This document shows positions 22,955 to 34,207 of a DNA stretch of 64,000 nucleotides, in pieces. Source of the DNA: Chaenocephalus aceratus (Eukaryota; Chordata; Actinopteri; Perciformes; Channichthyidae); NCBI GenBank assembly GCA_023974075.1, contig CM043790.1, positions 19,793,883-19,857,882 on the forward strand, in the 5' to 3' direction. A program made the position numbers and the translations under genes. The notes beneath the pieces are model-generated. The model ran no database searches, was not told the origin of the DNA, and was given only the letters and a program-made list of their open reading frames with translations. Every line of letters starts with the position of its first letter. Position 1 is the first letter of the stretch.

Positions 22955-24883
22955 TTAGCTCAGCTGGAAGTCTTTAAGGTAACTGGGTAACTTAGTCACT
23001 CTTTTTGACCGTCTCTTCCCTGGACTTGTATTTTCCACAGTTCCATGGACCTTCTCTGCTGCTGCAGCTTCTGTAGCTGCTGGCTCTTCCAACTCGTCCC
23101 CACTGAGCACCCCATTCTCAACGTCCTGCCATGTCTCTCCTTTTTCGGCTGCCTGACTTAGCTGAGTCGAGTCAGTCTGTTGTCTTTCATGGTCTTTTTC
23201 TGGTCTTTGGTGGTGAGCATGAATCTGGTCCACATGTCTCCTGACTACTCTCCCATCACCCAGCATCACTGTATATGACACTGGCCCTGTCACTGACTCT
23301 ATGATTCCTGGAATCCACTTGGGTCCAAAACTGAAGTTTCTCGTCAGCACTGAGTCTCCTGTTTTTAACCAGCGCCCCTTTGCCTTTTTGTCATGATCTC
23401 TTATTTGTCTTTCCTGTTTTTCTTTCACCTTCATGCACAGATCTAGATGAATTGAATCCAAACAGCAACGTAGCTTCCTCCCGAGAAGCAGCTCTGCTGG
23501 TGACAGACCTGTTGTAGTCTGAGGAGTCACACGATAACTAAATAACACTCTGGCTACCTTGGCTGTCAGTGTGCCTTCAGGACATTTTTTCATCATCCTT
23601 TTAAATGTCTGTACCCCTCTCTCTGCTAACCCGTTACTGGAGGCGTGATAGGGTGCCGAGGTCACATGACGGATACCATTTCTTTTCAGGAAATCTTCGA
23701 ACTCTGTGCTGATGAAACAGGTGCCATTATCAGACACCAACACTTCGGGCAGTCCATGGTTACTGAAACTGGTACGCAGGCACTCAATTGTAGTGGCTGA
23801 AGTGGCAGAATTGACTGGAACCACATCCATCCATTTTGAGTGTGCATCGATGAGCACAACAAACATCTTCCCCATGAATGGCCCAGCATAATCCACATGA
23901 ATACGACTCCAGGGCTTATCAGGCCAATCCCAGGGGTGTAACGAAGCTGGTGCCGGAACATTTCGGTGCTCTTGACATGTTATACAGGACTTGACAGTAT
24001 CCTCTACATCCTTGTCGAGCTTTGGCCACCATACATAGCTCCTAGCCAGTGCTTTCATCCTGGACACTCCTGGATGGCATTGATGAAGCTGTCTCAAAAC
24101 ACTTTCTTGGCCTGGCTTTGGCACAATAACTCTTGCGCCCCACAACACACACCCATTTTGGATACTGAGTTCATGTTTCCTCACTGCATAAGGGCCAAAC
24201 TCAATCTCTTTTAATTCTGATGACCAGCCTCTGTTGACCAATTCCCGCACCCGTGAGAGTACTGGATCCTTGTCTGTCCATACTTTCACTTGGTCAGCAG
24301 TCACAAGTGTGATGTCAGAACTCTCCAGCATGAGAACCCTCTCTTCTGGCCTCCCCAGGTCAGGTTTCTCTGGTAGGGGCAGGCGGCTCAGTGCGTCCGC
24401 ATTGTTGTGGTACTTCCCTTCTTTGTACACTATGGTGTATTCATAGGCTCTCAAGCTCACGGCCCAACGTTGGATCCTCGGTGATGCCATTTGGGGTGCG
24501 GCTCGCATCTCACTGAAAAGTGACAACAGGGGCTTGTGATCCGTCACTATAGTAAACTTCCGTCCATAGATGTACTTGTGGAAGCGTTTTATTTCAAAAA
24601 TCACGGCCAGTCCTTCCTTGTCAAGTTGTGAGTAGTTTTTCTCTGCAGCATTTAATGTCCGTGATGTAAATCCAATGGGTCTTTCAGTTCCATCTGGCAT
24701 GCGATGTGAGAGCACAACACCTAATCCATATGGTGATGCGTCACATGATACCCCAATGTCCTTCTCTGGGTCATAATGCACCAACACTTCAGCTGACTGC
24801 ATCATGTCTTTTGACTTTTCAAACACTGTCTGTTGTGCATCTTCCCACTGCCACTTTGTGTCTTTTTTTAGCAGTTTGTGCAA
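22955..24883 (-). CDS. gypsy Pol: RNase H and integrase
   Basis: 642 codons, open. RNase H occupies about residues 44-170 (CDASPYGLG, FTSRTL, YSQLDKEGLA, TDHKPL, NNADALSRL). The integrase zinc finger shows H267, H270, C300 and C303. The catalytic core follows with D331 (HVDYAGP), D385 (VSDNGT) and E421 (NGLAERG), spaced as in DDE retroviral-type integrases. The C-terminus is a basic tail (KRRSKRVTKLPSYLKDF). The order and the HPGVSRMKALARSYVWWP motif resemble Mag-clade (K02A2.6-like) elements. The RT thumb is in a different frame in the preceding ORF; a frameshift near 24880 separates them, so the natural start is not the ATG here. Confidence 0.9.
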   Translation of the reverse strand: MHKLLKKDTKWQWEDAQQTVFEKSKDMMQSAEVLVHYDPEKDIGVSCDASPYGLGVVLSHRMPDGTERPIGFTSRTLNAAEKNYSQLDKEGLAVIFEIKRFHKYIYGRKFTIVTDHKPLLSLFSEMRAAPQMASPRIQRWAVSLRAYEYTIVYKEGKYHNNADALSRLPLPEKPDLGRPEERVLMLESSDITLVTADQVKVWTDKDPVLSRVRELVNRGWSSELKEIEFGPYAVRKHELSIQNGCVLWGARVIVPKPGQESVLRQLHQCHPGVSRMKALARSYVWWPKLDKDVEDTVKSCITCQEHRNVPAPASLHPWDWPDKPWSRIHVDYAGPFMGKMFVVLIDAHSKWMDVVPVNSATSATTIECLRTSFSNHGLPEVLVSDNGTCFISTEFEDFLKRNGIRHVTSAPYHASSNGLAERGVQTFKRMMKKCPEGTLTAKVARVLFSYRVTPQTTTGLSPAELLLGRKLRCCLDSIHLDLCMKVKEKQERQIRDHDKKAKGRWLKTGDSVLTRNFSFGPKWIPGIIESVTGPVSYTVMLGDGRVVRRHVDQIHAHHQRPEKDHERQQTDSTQLSQAAEKGETWQDVENGVLSGDELEEPAATEAAAAEKVHGTVENTSPGKRRSKRVTKLPSYLKDFQLS

Positions 24884-25847
24884 GGATGGTTGACAGACTG
24901 GGCAGGAACTTGTTATAATAGTTTAACAGTCCTAGATATGCTTTGAGCTCTGTCACATTTGAAGGTGTGGGTGCATCCTTGATGGCTTCCACCTTCTCAT
25001 GCACAGGGTGCAGTCCTGTAGCATCCACCTTATGACCTAGAAACATCACTTCCTCACTAATGAACGAACACTTGGTTCTTTTGAGCCTGAGACCGGCCTC
25101 CTGTAGCCGTTTCAACACAAGGACAAGAGTCTGCAGATGCTCTTTGTCGTCTTTCCCTGTCAGCAGGATGTCATCCAAGAATATTGCCACTCTAGGGATG
25201 CCCTGTAGCAGTCCCTCCATGGTCCGTTGAAAAATAGCTGGGCTAGATGATACTCCGAAAGGTAACACTTTATACGTGAACAAGCCCTTGTGTGTATTTA
25301 TGGTCACATATGTTTTTGCTTCTTCATCCAAAGGGATTTGGTGATATGCATGACTGAGATCTAGCTTTGTGAACTTCTGTCCACCTGACAGGTTGGCAAA
25401 CAAATCCTCAATTCTGGGAATGCGATCCTCCCCAATCCCACAGACCAGCCTGTCACGCAGCATTTCTGTTAACTTTTCTCCATAATTACAATCTTGTGCT
25501 AATGTCCTTAGCACAGCAACATACTCCATGACTGTTTCCCCCAGCTTCTTACTTCTTGAGTTCAATTTGTAGCGCTGTACAATTTCACTGGGTTTGGGGT
25601 TGAAATGGTCTTTCAGCAGCTGAACAAGCTCATCAAACGTCTTCTCTCCTGGCCTGGCCGGGCTGATAAGATCCCTCATAAGGCTGTAAGTCTGACTGCC
25701 AACTGAACTGAGCAAAATAGCTTTCTGCCGACCTGCATCTTCGATCTCATTAGCTTCAAAGAAATATTGGAGAACCTCACAATATTCCTCCCACGTCTGG
25801 GATTGACTATCAAAAGGAGCGGTGTTTCCTACCATTGCCGCTGCCAT
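24819..25847 (-). pseudogene. gypsy Gag fused by deletion to the RT palm
   Basis: 342 codons from a genuine ATG at 25847. Residues 1 to about 140 are a Gag matrix/capsid-like region (WEEYCEVLQYFFEANEI, HFNPKPSEIVQRYKLNSR, LVCGIGEDRI). Directly after, the sequence becomes RT: KFTKLDLSHAYHQIPL with its Asp, VLPFGVSSSPAIFQ, FLDDILLTG (the FLDD catalytic pair), then LGHKVDATGLHP and AYLGLLNYYNKFLP. The zinc knuckle, protease and RT fingers are missing, so the protein is a deletion fusion. It then loses frame before RNase H. It could not support replication by itself. Confidence 0.88.
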
Positions 25848-25949
25848 CTTCTAGCTCACACCACTGTCCGGTGTTTGGTGCCGTTAACGTAGCCACTCCA
25901 CAGTCTCGCTCATTTGTGTGTATTTCCACCAGGCATCTGCTGTACTTTT

Positions 25950-25962
25950 ATCCTCGTCGCCA
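25950..25962 (-). promoter_or_regulatory. gypsy primer-binding site, tRNA-Ser type
   Basis: On the minus strand TGGCGACGAGGAT begins three bases inside the 5' LTR. It is complementary to the 3' end of a vertebrate tRNA-Ser(GCU) including CCA, as I remember that tRNA. Confidence 0.8.
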
Positions 25963-25965
25963 TTA

Positions 25966-26174
25966 TGTAGTAACTCACAGGAGGCTTCTGGTGAGCATAG
26001 TGGACTTTATTTATTCCTGGTAGCGCCGAGCTGCAACTCCGGTTCATCACATATTTAGCATAACAACATAGCTCCCAGTTCCTCTTTTATGCTTATGGAA
26101 TGGCAACAACTTCATGGTCACAGTGCCACCTAGTGGACTGGTGAACTAACATGCAATGATATGACCTTACAACA
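25966..26174 (-). repeat. gypsy 5' LTR
   Basis: 209 bp, same ends as the partner LTR, followed by the CAACT target copy. Confidence 0.95.
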
Positions 26175-27174
26175 CAACTGGATGAGGCCACAAAGTATAG
26201 CGCAGCATTATGCATTTGTTTACATGCCCACCGGAAACCGGAGGCATTACCAACAGATCAACGCACAATCAACCCATACAGGACATCTCTTTCTCCACAT
26301 TAAGTGTTAGACATTAGAGTTGACTATTCTTGTCTGTCACATACTCTTCTTGTCTGTCACATAAGTGGCGCAACTGAAGCGGTATTGCTCTAAAGGGAAA
26401 TTATTTTGACCGAAGATATTTAGATTTGCCGGCTAACGGGAACTCTGACGTGTGCTTCGCGGATGCGCTCGGCTCCTCTCGACTGCTGCTCGGGTCTGCT
26501 CGGTCAGCTTCCGGATGAGGAGGCATTCGTTCGACCAACTTACAGTAGTTAACATTACAAACATTTTTAACAGGAAATAGTGTAAATAATGTTTGTTTTG
26601 GCAGTTATAACTGAATGTAATGTTTTCTACTTTTTTCCATCTGGGAAGGCATTTGCCTTCATCAGATGGAAAGTGTTTTGACCAACAACTTAAGTATTTC
26701 TTATAGCTATGCAGGGCATGCAAGCGAGCAAACACAAACAAGAACAAACAAACAAGTGAAATGAAGAATACAATTGAAATTGTACAATATAATATTGTGG
26801 TGGTTCATCTTATAATTCAGTCTAGAGAATGCACCAGACAGCATCTAAGACCTGCACAAATCAAAATGTTCTAGGGGGACGGAGGCCCCCAAACCCTTCG
26901 TGCCATTTCGTCCGCGTGCATTTTTCAGGGCAATCTCTATTGGGCTCACGGCCATCTGTAAATTAGCTTAGATGACCCAGGGCCAAAATCCTTAATGTCA
27001 TGCACTTGGACTGTAGACCACTTGGAGTAAAATCCATGTGAAAATTGCTTCTCACTGTTCTCAGGTCAAATATGTATATTTGATTAAAAATGCGATTAAT
27101 TTCGATTAATTAATTACAAAGCCTCTAATTAATTGGATTTTTTTTTTTAATCGAGTCCCGGCTCTAATAAGAAT

Positions 27175-28470
27175 AGATCTTATTTGATCTAAAATATATA
27201 TATTTGTGATCATACTGTGTGACCTGCTTGTATGTACTTACATAATAGGTGTACTGTTCTCTCTATTGCAGCATCTAATATTTAAGAAGTATGTTACATT
27301 TGAAGTGGCAGAAAGTCTTGTTGCAATTTCCAGATATTAAAAGAGGTCCTTTGAGTTTCTCTGGTAATTATCAATAGTAGCAGTTAAGTGAATACTGTTC
27401 AAACAATACTTGTGTTTGTGTTTTATATTGATTTCTCTGTTTTATCCTTTCATAAATGTGAGGACTAAAATGGCTATGAACAAAGGGCTAGTTGCAGTAA
27501 ACAGGGTTTTATTGCTCTGCGGGGGAGGTGTTATGCAGAACATGGTGCTAGGTGGGGGAAGATCGCTAGCATGTCATGTTTTCAGGGAAGTCTACATATC
27601 TTGAATAGTATATGTGTGGGTTTAATTACTTTGTATTTTGTGTAACCAGAAGTTGGAGATATGAGAGGTGAAATATTTGTGTTATCTTTGGAAGCAAAGA
27701 AATATCCTTTAAGACACATCTGAGGTCTCTGGAATGTGGGAGGGGGGTGTGTGTGTGTGGAGGTTGAGTAAACTCCACCCCTTCCTGTATCTGTTGGTAT
27801 GAAAGCCTATTCAGCTTTTTGTTCTGCCTCTCTCTTCTCGCGCCGCTCGGACCGGAAGGTCGTGGCGGCCTGTGAACAAGGGCCAGGAGTAGGCCTACTC
27901 CTGACATTACGCATATGATATGATATGGTTTTGTATGGTAATGTATTGATTGTATTGCATTGTTATATTACCATTAAAATAGATTATTGTTAAACGGTTA
28001 ATTGTATGCTCTGGATTCCTTCCTGTATGATAACCAGCTTGTTAGGTACGCGCAGAGATTTAGAATGCGGACTAGTAATCCCTACAAATCTCTAATACTA
28101 TGTTGTACTGTCTCAGTGTGAACATAGATTAAACAGCCAGCCAAAGTATTTTGAGAGCCAGGGAATGAGCAGCCATGCTCCTTTATTGAATTATTTGCAG
28201 TCTACTCTTACATTCAAACGAGTGAAACTATAAAAAAAGAAGATACAAGGCACTTAAGTATCTCATACATGCAAGTGTAACATACACAGATTAACACTGC
28301 TAAATGTAAACAAGGTAAATATAGCTAATGCTAGCAGTGCAATAAGCATACAGGCTAGTATGGCTAACGCTAGCGCGAATGCTAGCGCGAATGCTAACGC
28401 AGTTTAAACATCTCCAAATGTCATCACATAAACACAATACATGTTACTAATCCTTACAGTCAGTGTGAGT
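27175..28470. other. unassigned segment of the 26.5-kb unit, with an LTR-like stretch
   Basis: No coding gene. From about 27529 a TGTTATGCAG start preceded by a purine run (gcgggggagg), a GC-rich promoter-like part near 27780-27880 and an ATTAAA signal near 27973 give the look of a solo LTR of about 0.5 kb, but I could not find a matching target duplication or a clear end. At 28365-28400 a short 'gctagcgcgaat' repeat occurs. Confidence 0.35.
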
Positions 28471-29091
28471 GTAAAGGCCCTGACACACCAAGCAGTCACC
28501 AGAGGACTCGCCGACGCCGGCTGTTGCGTCGCCGTGTTCTCCTGCGTCGCCGTGTTCTCCTGCGTCTTGGCCATGTGTCGCACGGGAACACACCGCAAAG
28601 ACTTCAGTGCATGAGTGGCAATAACTCTCCTTACCAGCAGGCGGCGGTAGTGTGTATTTGTCATTCAACAACCGGAAGACAGAGAAGAAGAACAGACCGT
28701 GATATAAACAAACAACAAATAGCGTGTGCATTCCATTTTCACTCTCGTCCATCGAAAACATGTTTCGTGCGGCACTGGAGCTAGATTTGGGTTCTGCCCG
28801 CTCTGTATTAATGTCATGTTGACAGGTTATCATCATGTAGGCGTTGATAAAAGCTCATTCTAATGTTGTGTTATGTGTGTATGAAGGTGCGAAATAAAGT
28901 TGTGCATTGCCTATCCTGCTATTTGTGTTCTTTTAATCACACAGAGATAAGAAACAATAACAATGTGCCTACATAACTGTCAGTTGCAGCCCTAGCATTA
29001 GTATTGTTTATAGTAACAGCTACAACATTAAAATACTTCTAGGCAGATTGAGGAGGATAATGGGAGAATGAACAGAGAAACATCCATCTGA

Positions 29092-29215
29092 ATAATAATA
29101 ACTGTATTTGTATCGCACCTTTCATACAGGGGATTGCAGTTCAAAGTGCTTTACATTAGTAAGAAATAAGATATAAAATCAGTGTAAAACAAGCAGCAAG
29201 AGCAAAGCATAAAGT
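29092..29215 (+). repeat. short dispersed repeat
   Basis: 'aataataataactgtatttg' followed by 'cacctttcatacag' and 'caaagtgctttacatta', related to the copies at 14800 and 43078. Confidence 0.6.
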
Positions 29216-29226
29216 GGGATCAAATA

Positions 29227-29262
29227 ATGCAGATATATTATATATATATATATATATATATA
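29227..29262. repeat. (TA)n microsatellite, target of the Tc1 insertion
   Basis: TA run that continues on the far side of the Tc1 copy (30164-30176). Confidence 0.9.
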
Positions 29263-30163
29263 CAGTTGCAAGAAAAATTATGTGAACCCTTTGGAATTAC
29301 CTGGATTTCTGCATAAATTGGTCGTAAAATGTGTTCTGATCTTCATCTAAGTCACAACAATAGACAAACACAGTCTGCTTAAACTAATACCACACAAACA
29401 ATTATATGTTTTCATGTTTTTATTGAACACACCATGTAAACATTCACAGTGCAGGGTGATCCCCTAGGCTAAAGACTTCTTCAAGAGCTAATTGGAGTCA
29501 GGAGTCAGCCAACCTGGAGTCCAATCAATGAGACGAGATTGGAGGTGTTGGTTAAAGCTGCCCTGCCCTATAAAAAATACACACCAGTTTTGAATTTGCT
29601 ATTCTTAAGAAGCATTGCCAGATATGAACCATGCCTCGCACAAAAGAGCTCTCAGAAGACCTACGATTAAGAATTGTTGACTTGCATAAAGCTGGAAAGG
29701 GTTACAAAAGTATCTCTAAAAGCCTTGATGTTCATCAGTCCACAGTAAGACAAGTTGTCTATAAATGGAGAACGTTCAGCACTGTTGCTACTCTCCCTAG
29801 GAGTAAAGATGACTGCAAGAGCACAGCGCAGAATGCTCAATGAGGTGAAGAAGAATCCTAGAGTGTCAGCTAGAGACTTAAAGAAATCTCTGGCACATGC
29901 TAACATCTCTGTTGACGAATCTACGATACGTAAAACACTGAACAAGAATGGAGTTCATGGGAGGACACCACGGAGGAAGCCACTGCTGTCCAGAAAAAAC
30001 ATTGCTGCACGTTTGAAGTTTGCAAAAGAGCACCTGGATGTTCCACAGCACTACTGGCAACATATTCTGTGGACAGATGAAACCAAAGTTGAGTTGTTTG
30101 GAAGGAACACACAATGCTATGTGTGGAGAATCCAAAGGGTTCACATGCTTTTTCTTGCAACTG
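29263..30163 (+). mobile_element. Tc1/mariner element, internally deleted
   Basis: 901 bp with ends CAGTTGCAAGAAAAA and TTTTTCTTGCAACTG, TA duplications at 29261-29262 and 30164-30165, and further inverted similarity (TATGTGAACCCTTTGGA). A full Tc1 of this kind is about 1.6 kb; the distal half of the transposase is gone and the frame runs straight into the right terminal repeat. Confidence 0.95.
29631..30133 (+). pseudogene. Tc1 transposase, truncated
   Basis: Begins [20 protein letters not shown], the first helix-turn-helix of the paired-like DNA-binding domain. A frame change near 29800 moves the rest to another frame, which has the second HTH ([39 protein letters not shown]) and the start of the DDE domain including the first catalytic Asp (ILWTDETKVELFGRN) and YVWR. 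The second Asp and the final acidic residue are missing, because the sequence then joins the terminal repeat. The product could bind DNA at best. Confidence 0.9.
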
Positions 30164-30439
30164 TATATATATATTAATCCCAACAGGCCACCTTGTTTAT
30201 GGTTTTATTCAGTTTTAGTAGAATATAAAATACATGAATGAATGATGAAATGAGCACAAAGTGCAGACATACTATAATTATATTGAGGTACTTGAGACTA
30301 ATCCTGCAACTGTATAGTTCTACTACACAACAGTTAGAGAATGAAGAAAGCATCACGCATGAAAGGCTACATGTGAATAGAGGGGCAGAAAAACGGCTTG
30401 CACATTTACATTTCAATCTTGAACAATGAACAGCGGTAG

Positions 30440-31668
30440 ACAGTATCTCATTTAGTATCATCATCCTGCGCTTCGCCGGAGGCCTTCGAGTGCTGAGTGT
30501 GCTTGGCCTCTCTCCGAGCCGCGGTGCCGGTGTGGTGCAGATGGTGGATTCTGCCAGGGGAGTGCAGGGCTCAGCATCAAAGTGGAAGGTGGTGCTGGTC
30601 GAGGTTTCACTGCTGGTGAATTTTTTTAAATAAATTCACAGTTAGTTGGATTTAATACTATGGCTTCTTAAAACTGTTTACTAAGCATTCATAACAAACC
30701 AATACCCTGAAATGTGTGTGCCATTAGTTTGGGGTGTGGTCAAGTGTGAGAGGTACATTGTAGACACAGTGTGATGCTCTATTCAGATGCTAAAGACATA
30801 CTTCTAGAAGATTCAGAACACTACAAAATATAAAGACATATTTTATCATGTATTATTATAGGTTAAGATAAAAGCGTTACTGATCCCATGGTGAATTTCA
30901 TAAGCTACCCAGCAGTATATCATGTAATTTCAATTAGCTCCTCCTTTACCAGCTGCAACATTAAGGTGATGAGCACATCAATAATTATACAGAATAATAT
31001 ATATATAATTCTGTTATTGTTATATTTAAAACTGTAACCACCAAATGAATGAAAATAATGTTTTTGTAAATGAAAGAAGCAAGAAACACTTATTTGTACT
31101 CAACAAATAAAATAGTTACCGTGATGGTGAGGTTCGAAGTACTCTCCTTCCTTCTTGTGTAGGGCTCTAAAAACTGCAGCCTGGTTATGATCCACTGCTG
31201 TCTGCCATTTCTTTGCGCTCCACATACCCGAAGGGGCAAGTCTCCTGTACCGGGTGTACTGGGTTCGCAGAGAATCCCAATTATTCAGCTCTTTCTCTGA
31301 AGCACACAAATAAACGATGTAAGCATTGTGGCTAGTTAGCATGTCCAATTCATATCTATATGCAGTGCCAAACTGCACAGCTAGCAACAAGATAACAACA
31401 AAACACAAGGTTGAAATAACAAATTACATTTCACGTTAACGTCACTGTACGCTGGCAAACAATAAAAAGCCAACAGTATCGGCTAAAGAGCTCAATTGAT
31501 GAAAAAGATCATCTTACCCGAGAAACCAAGTTGTGTTTCAATCTCTCGCCAGAGTCCGGTTTTCACTACTCGGTTCGAGTACCTTTTCTCAGTGATGTCG
31601 TACAGAGCTGGCCTCTCCTGGATCAAGGTGATGAGCAGGTCTTCGTTTGCGTCATTCCAGATCGCCAT
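30440..31668 (-). CDS. MADF-domain protein gene of the Harbinger-like element
   Basis: Spliced minus-strand gene model. Exon 1 is 31668-31518, beginning with ATG (MAIWNDANEDLLITLIQERP) and ending at a GGTAAG donor. Exon 2 is 31296-31120, after a 'gtgtgcttcag' acceptor, and continues in phase (EKELNNWDSLRTQYTRYRRL) to a GTAAC donor. Together they give a complete MADF domain: the LI-x-x-I/V-x-x-RP-x-LYD opening, LWREIETQLG, then W-x-x-LR-x-x-Y-x-R. A third coding-looking stretch, about 30612-30440 (FHFDAEPCTPLAES, RRPPAKRRMM), follows a 'ttcaccag' acceptor, but its best frame does not match the phase of exon 2, so a lesion or a different splice site is likely. MADF proteins act with Harbinger transposases in binding element ends. 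Confidence 0.65.
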
Positions 31669-31923
31669 GATGAGATGAAAATGAATAGCAGTCTGTGTGT
31701 GCCTTCTTAAATCGTTTGTTTACGTCCCTCACTTCCGTTTCGCTTCTCATGCACTGATTCGCTAGCTGAACAGCCAATAAGAGTGATTGTTTGGTCAGGC
31801 AGTCCAAATAAGGCGTGTCACGGTCGACGGTGCGGGACACACCAAATTGAGTTTGGGCGACAGGACACGCTTCGTCTTCCGACGTACGAAAACAACCTAA
31901 ATCGGCCTGGTGTGTCAGGGCCT

Positions 31924-32178
31924 TTAGGCTTACACTTACAGTACACTTACAGTCATTGCTTTCTGATGGACTTGACCCTTTTACTCTTCAGGTTGCATAG
32001 GGAAAATTAGTAGCAGTCTACTGCCATTGTGGGCGGTGTCCGTCAAACAAAAAACGTAGAGCCAATCAGGAACTGAGAATTTAATCCAACTTCCGTTTCA
32101 ATCATACTCTCTCACACACACATATTCTAATGCACACACCCTATCATTCTGTTTTATACACATACCTATAGTCATTCA
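31924..32178. other. segment of the 26.5-kb unit
   Basis: No gene. From 32096 it shows the 'catactctctcacacacaca' and 'caccctatcattctg' words typical of the subterminal regions at 13080-13140 and 39020-39395. It ends with the GTCATTCA target of the next hAT (32171-32178). Confidence 0.6.
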
Positions 32179-32454
32179 CACTGGCGGCACATATCAGACC
32201 CGGGCCAGGGGGCGGGGCCACATGACCGGGCCCTTTAAACCCAATAAAGCTTGACAAAAATATCGGGAGTCCGGGGTGGTAATCTGACGCTCGTGTGTAA
32301 AAAGTCACTCAGTCAGTAAGATTACAATTTAAAACAATGTTTGAAAGAAAAGTAACTAAAGAAAAGGTGTAATATTTAAGATTTCGTTTCTACAAAGGGT
32401 ATAGAAACAAAATATATATCAGAGATAATAATGATATAACATGACATAAAGTTT

Positions 32455-34170
32455 TTTCGTGTTGCACAGCACGATTTTAAAAGCAATGTATTTCTACTGC
32501 CTGCAGCACGTCTTTTTCTCCGGTCGGGTCGTGGGAGACCGGAAGCTGTGTGGTTCATAAAAACATGTTCTTACTCAATATCAAGCCACAATTATTGCTT
32601 TTATTTTAAATCGTATAATTTCGGACTTTTGTTGCCGTCTGTGAGGAAAATAAATGGGGCTCAGACAATAAATGGGGCTCAGAGCCTCAGAATACGGAAA
32701 TCTGTATTTATTTTTTTTTTCCTTCTAATTCGTTATTCTTTTCAAAATAACACACTGTTATTTACTCACCAATAACACACAATTATCCTTGCTTTTATTT
32801 ATTGGTTTAATTCCATAATCTCAGGCTTTTTTGGCGTCCGTCAGGAACTGAATTTCAAAATAAAAATAACCGGAAACAGACGTAGGCCTATAAGGGACAT
32901 TTCGAGCATCATTGCGATTGTCAACATTTCTGAGTTTAGGATGGCCGAAGACACTACACTACCCATAATCCCCAGCTATCGTTTAGTTACGCAGAGCATC
33001 AAACAGCTGTGTGAAATGGAACGAAACCACGCCAGACTATCCAAAACTGGAATCGAACGCCCCCCCAGAACTACACATGCTGGCTATTGTGTTTCGCAAA
33101 ATGTTCTATGGGACGTCTCTACTGAACGTTTTCGTTTTTCGCACAATTAGAAGTTGCCAGTATTAAACACATTGGTGTTATCAAATGTAAAACATATCAT
33201 TAATAAATGGGTGAAAATCGCTTGTGTCCATAATGCGCAGCATTAATATATACCCACATGACAGCTCATTGTTACTTTGTAATTCTACTCCATGACAATT
33301 CAGAGGTTAACCTGGTATTTTTACTCCACTGCATTTATTTGAGTTACTTTGCAGATTCTGATTAATTATGTGAAATATAAACAACCCTTAAATCAGACTT
33401 TAGTTACACGTGACCTGAGTAAAATTCAGGTAAGGTGATTGTCAAGTGCCAACAATCAGGAGAGATATTTGATAGTTGGTGCTTGAGAAGACTAAACATG
33501 TATCTGCAATTGACATGAATGGAAACGAGTAATAAAGTATATTCATTACTCGTTATTCTCTACTAATAGTTAATTAAAGACTGTATATTATGGCTATTTT
33601 GCACATCCTTTTCAAGATTTTCAAAGGTTTATTGACATATCATATACACAACTATGGTGTAGTTATGCAATGAATGAAACACTTGGGTCACAGGTTCCTC
33701 AACAGTGCATTACAAGATCAATATGTGTGTACCTCCACCATTAAACATATTCATATTCTGCACATTTCTTATTCTATCTACATACATAAGAGTATAATTC
33801 ATATGTATAATATCAGTTAAAATAAGTGCTTCAACATAGTTAACATTGCAGGAAAGCAATATATTAGACGTTAAGTACTTTGTCAGGCTTAATATTTATC
33901 TGTAGATAGATACCCCCAAAGTTTTTTTCTTATTTAAAAGAAGACCTTAATCTGTTATTTAATGTTTAAATAAAGGTTAATTCGTTTTTCTGTTTTGCAC
34001 CTCCTCCTATTAATATCTTTGTACATCCTGCACTAAACTGTTTTATTGTAGAGATCACTTATAGTATCTTCTTGATTTTTTATATTCTATATTTCTATCA
34101 CAGACCTTCTACTTTCCCCCTATGCAAGTATGTACTCTTCATATTTTTATTCAAATATTGTTTTTATGTG

Positions 34171-34207
<37 letters not shown>

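Larger units (their letters stand above)
22644..26174 (-). mobile_element. Ty3/gypsy retrotransposon, Mag-like, internally deleted
   Basis: Minus-strand element, 3531 bp, with 209-bp LTRs (TGTAGTAACT ... TTACAACA) flanked by the 5-bp duplication CAACT (22639-22643 and 26175-26179). A tRNA-Ser-type primer-binding site and a G/A polypurine tract sit next to the LTRs as expected. The coding part runs gag, RT, RNase H, integrase. Gag is fused to the middle of RT by a deletion, so the zinc knuckle, protease and RT fingers are missing. The LTRs differ at four positions, so it is a young insertion. It is nested in the BED-type hAT. Confidence 0.95.
18313..27166 (+). mobile_element. hAT element with BED zinc finger, host of two nested insertions
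   Basis: Left end TAGGGCCGGGACTTTAACGC, right end AGTCCCGGCTCTA, flanked by the 8-bp duplication ATAAGAAT (18305-18312 and 27167-27174). AT-rich subterminal 'ttaattaattaca' words are shared by both ends. It holds only the start of a transposase (18545-19000). Of its 8854 bp, about 6.9 kb are two later insertions: a non-coding element (19158-22488) and a gypsy element (22644-26174). The remaining hAT sequence is too short for a full transposase, so it is an internally deleted copy. Confidence 0.92.
28475..31923 (-). mobile_element. PIF/Harbinger-like element with a MADF gene
   Basis: Ends are AGGCCCTGACACACCA and TGGTGTGTCAGGGCCT. The flanks are TAA on the left and TTA on the right, compatible with the TWA target of PIF/Harbinger but not identical. 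It carries a spliced MADF-type gene on the minus strand and no visible DDE transposase, so it is non-autonomous. A Tc1 copy is nested inside at 29263-30163. A small tandem 'gcgtcgccgtgttctcct' lies at 28525-28562. Confidence 0.72.

Noticed and set aside
22955..24883. A complete, mobile gypsy element
   Set aside because: Gag-RT is a deletion fusion lacking protease, and a frameshift separates it from RNase H/integrase.
27529..28080. Solo LTR
   Set aside because: TG start, purine run and ATTAAA are suggestive, but no clear CA end and no target duplication could be found; kept only as a remark.
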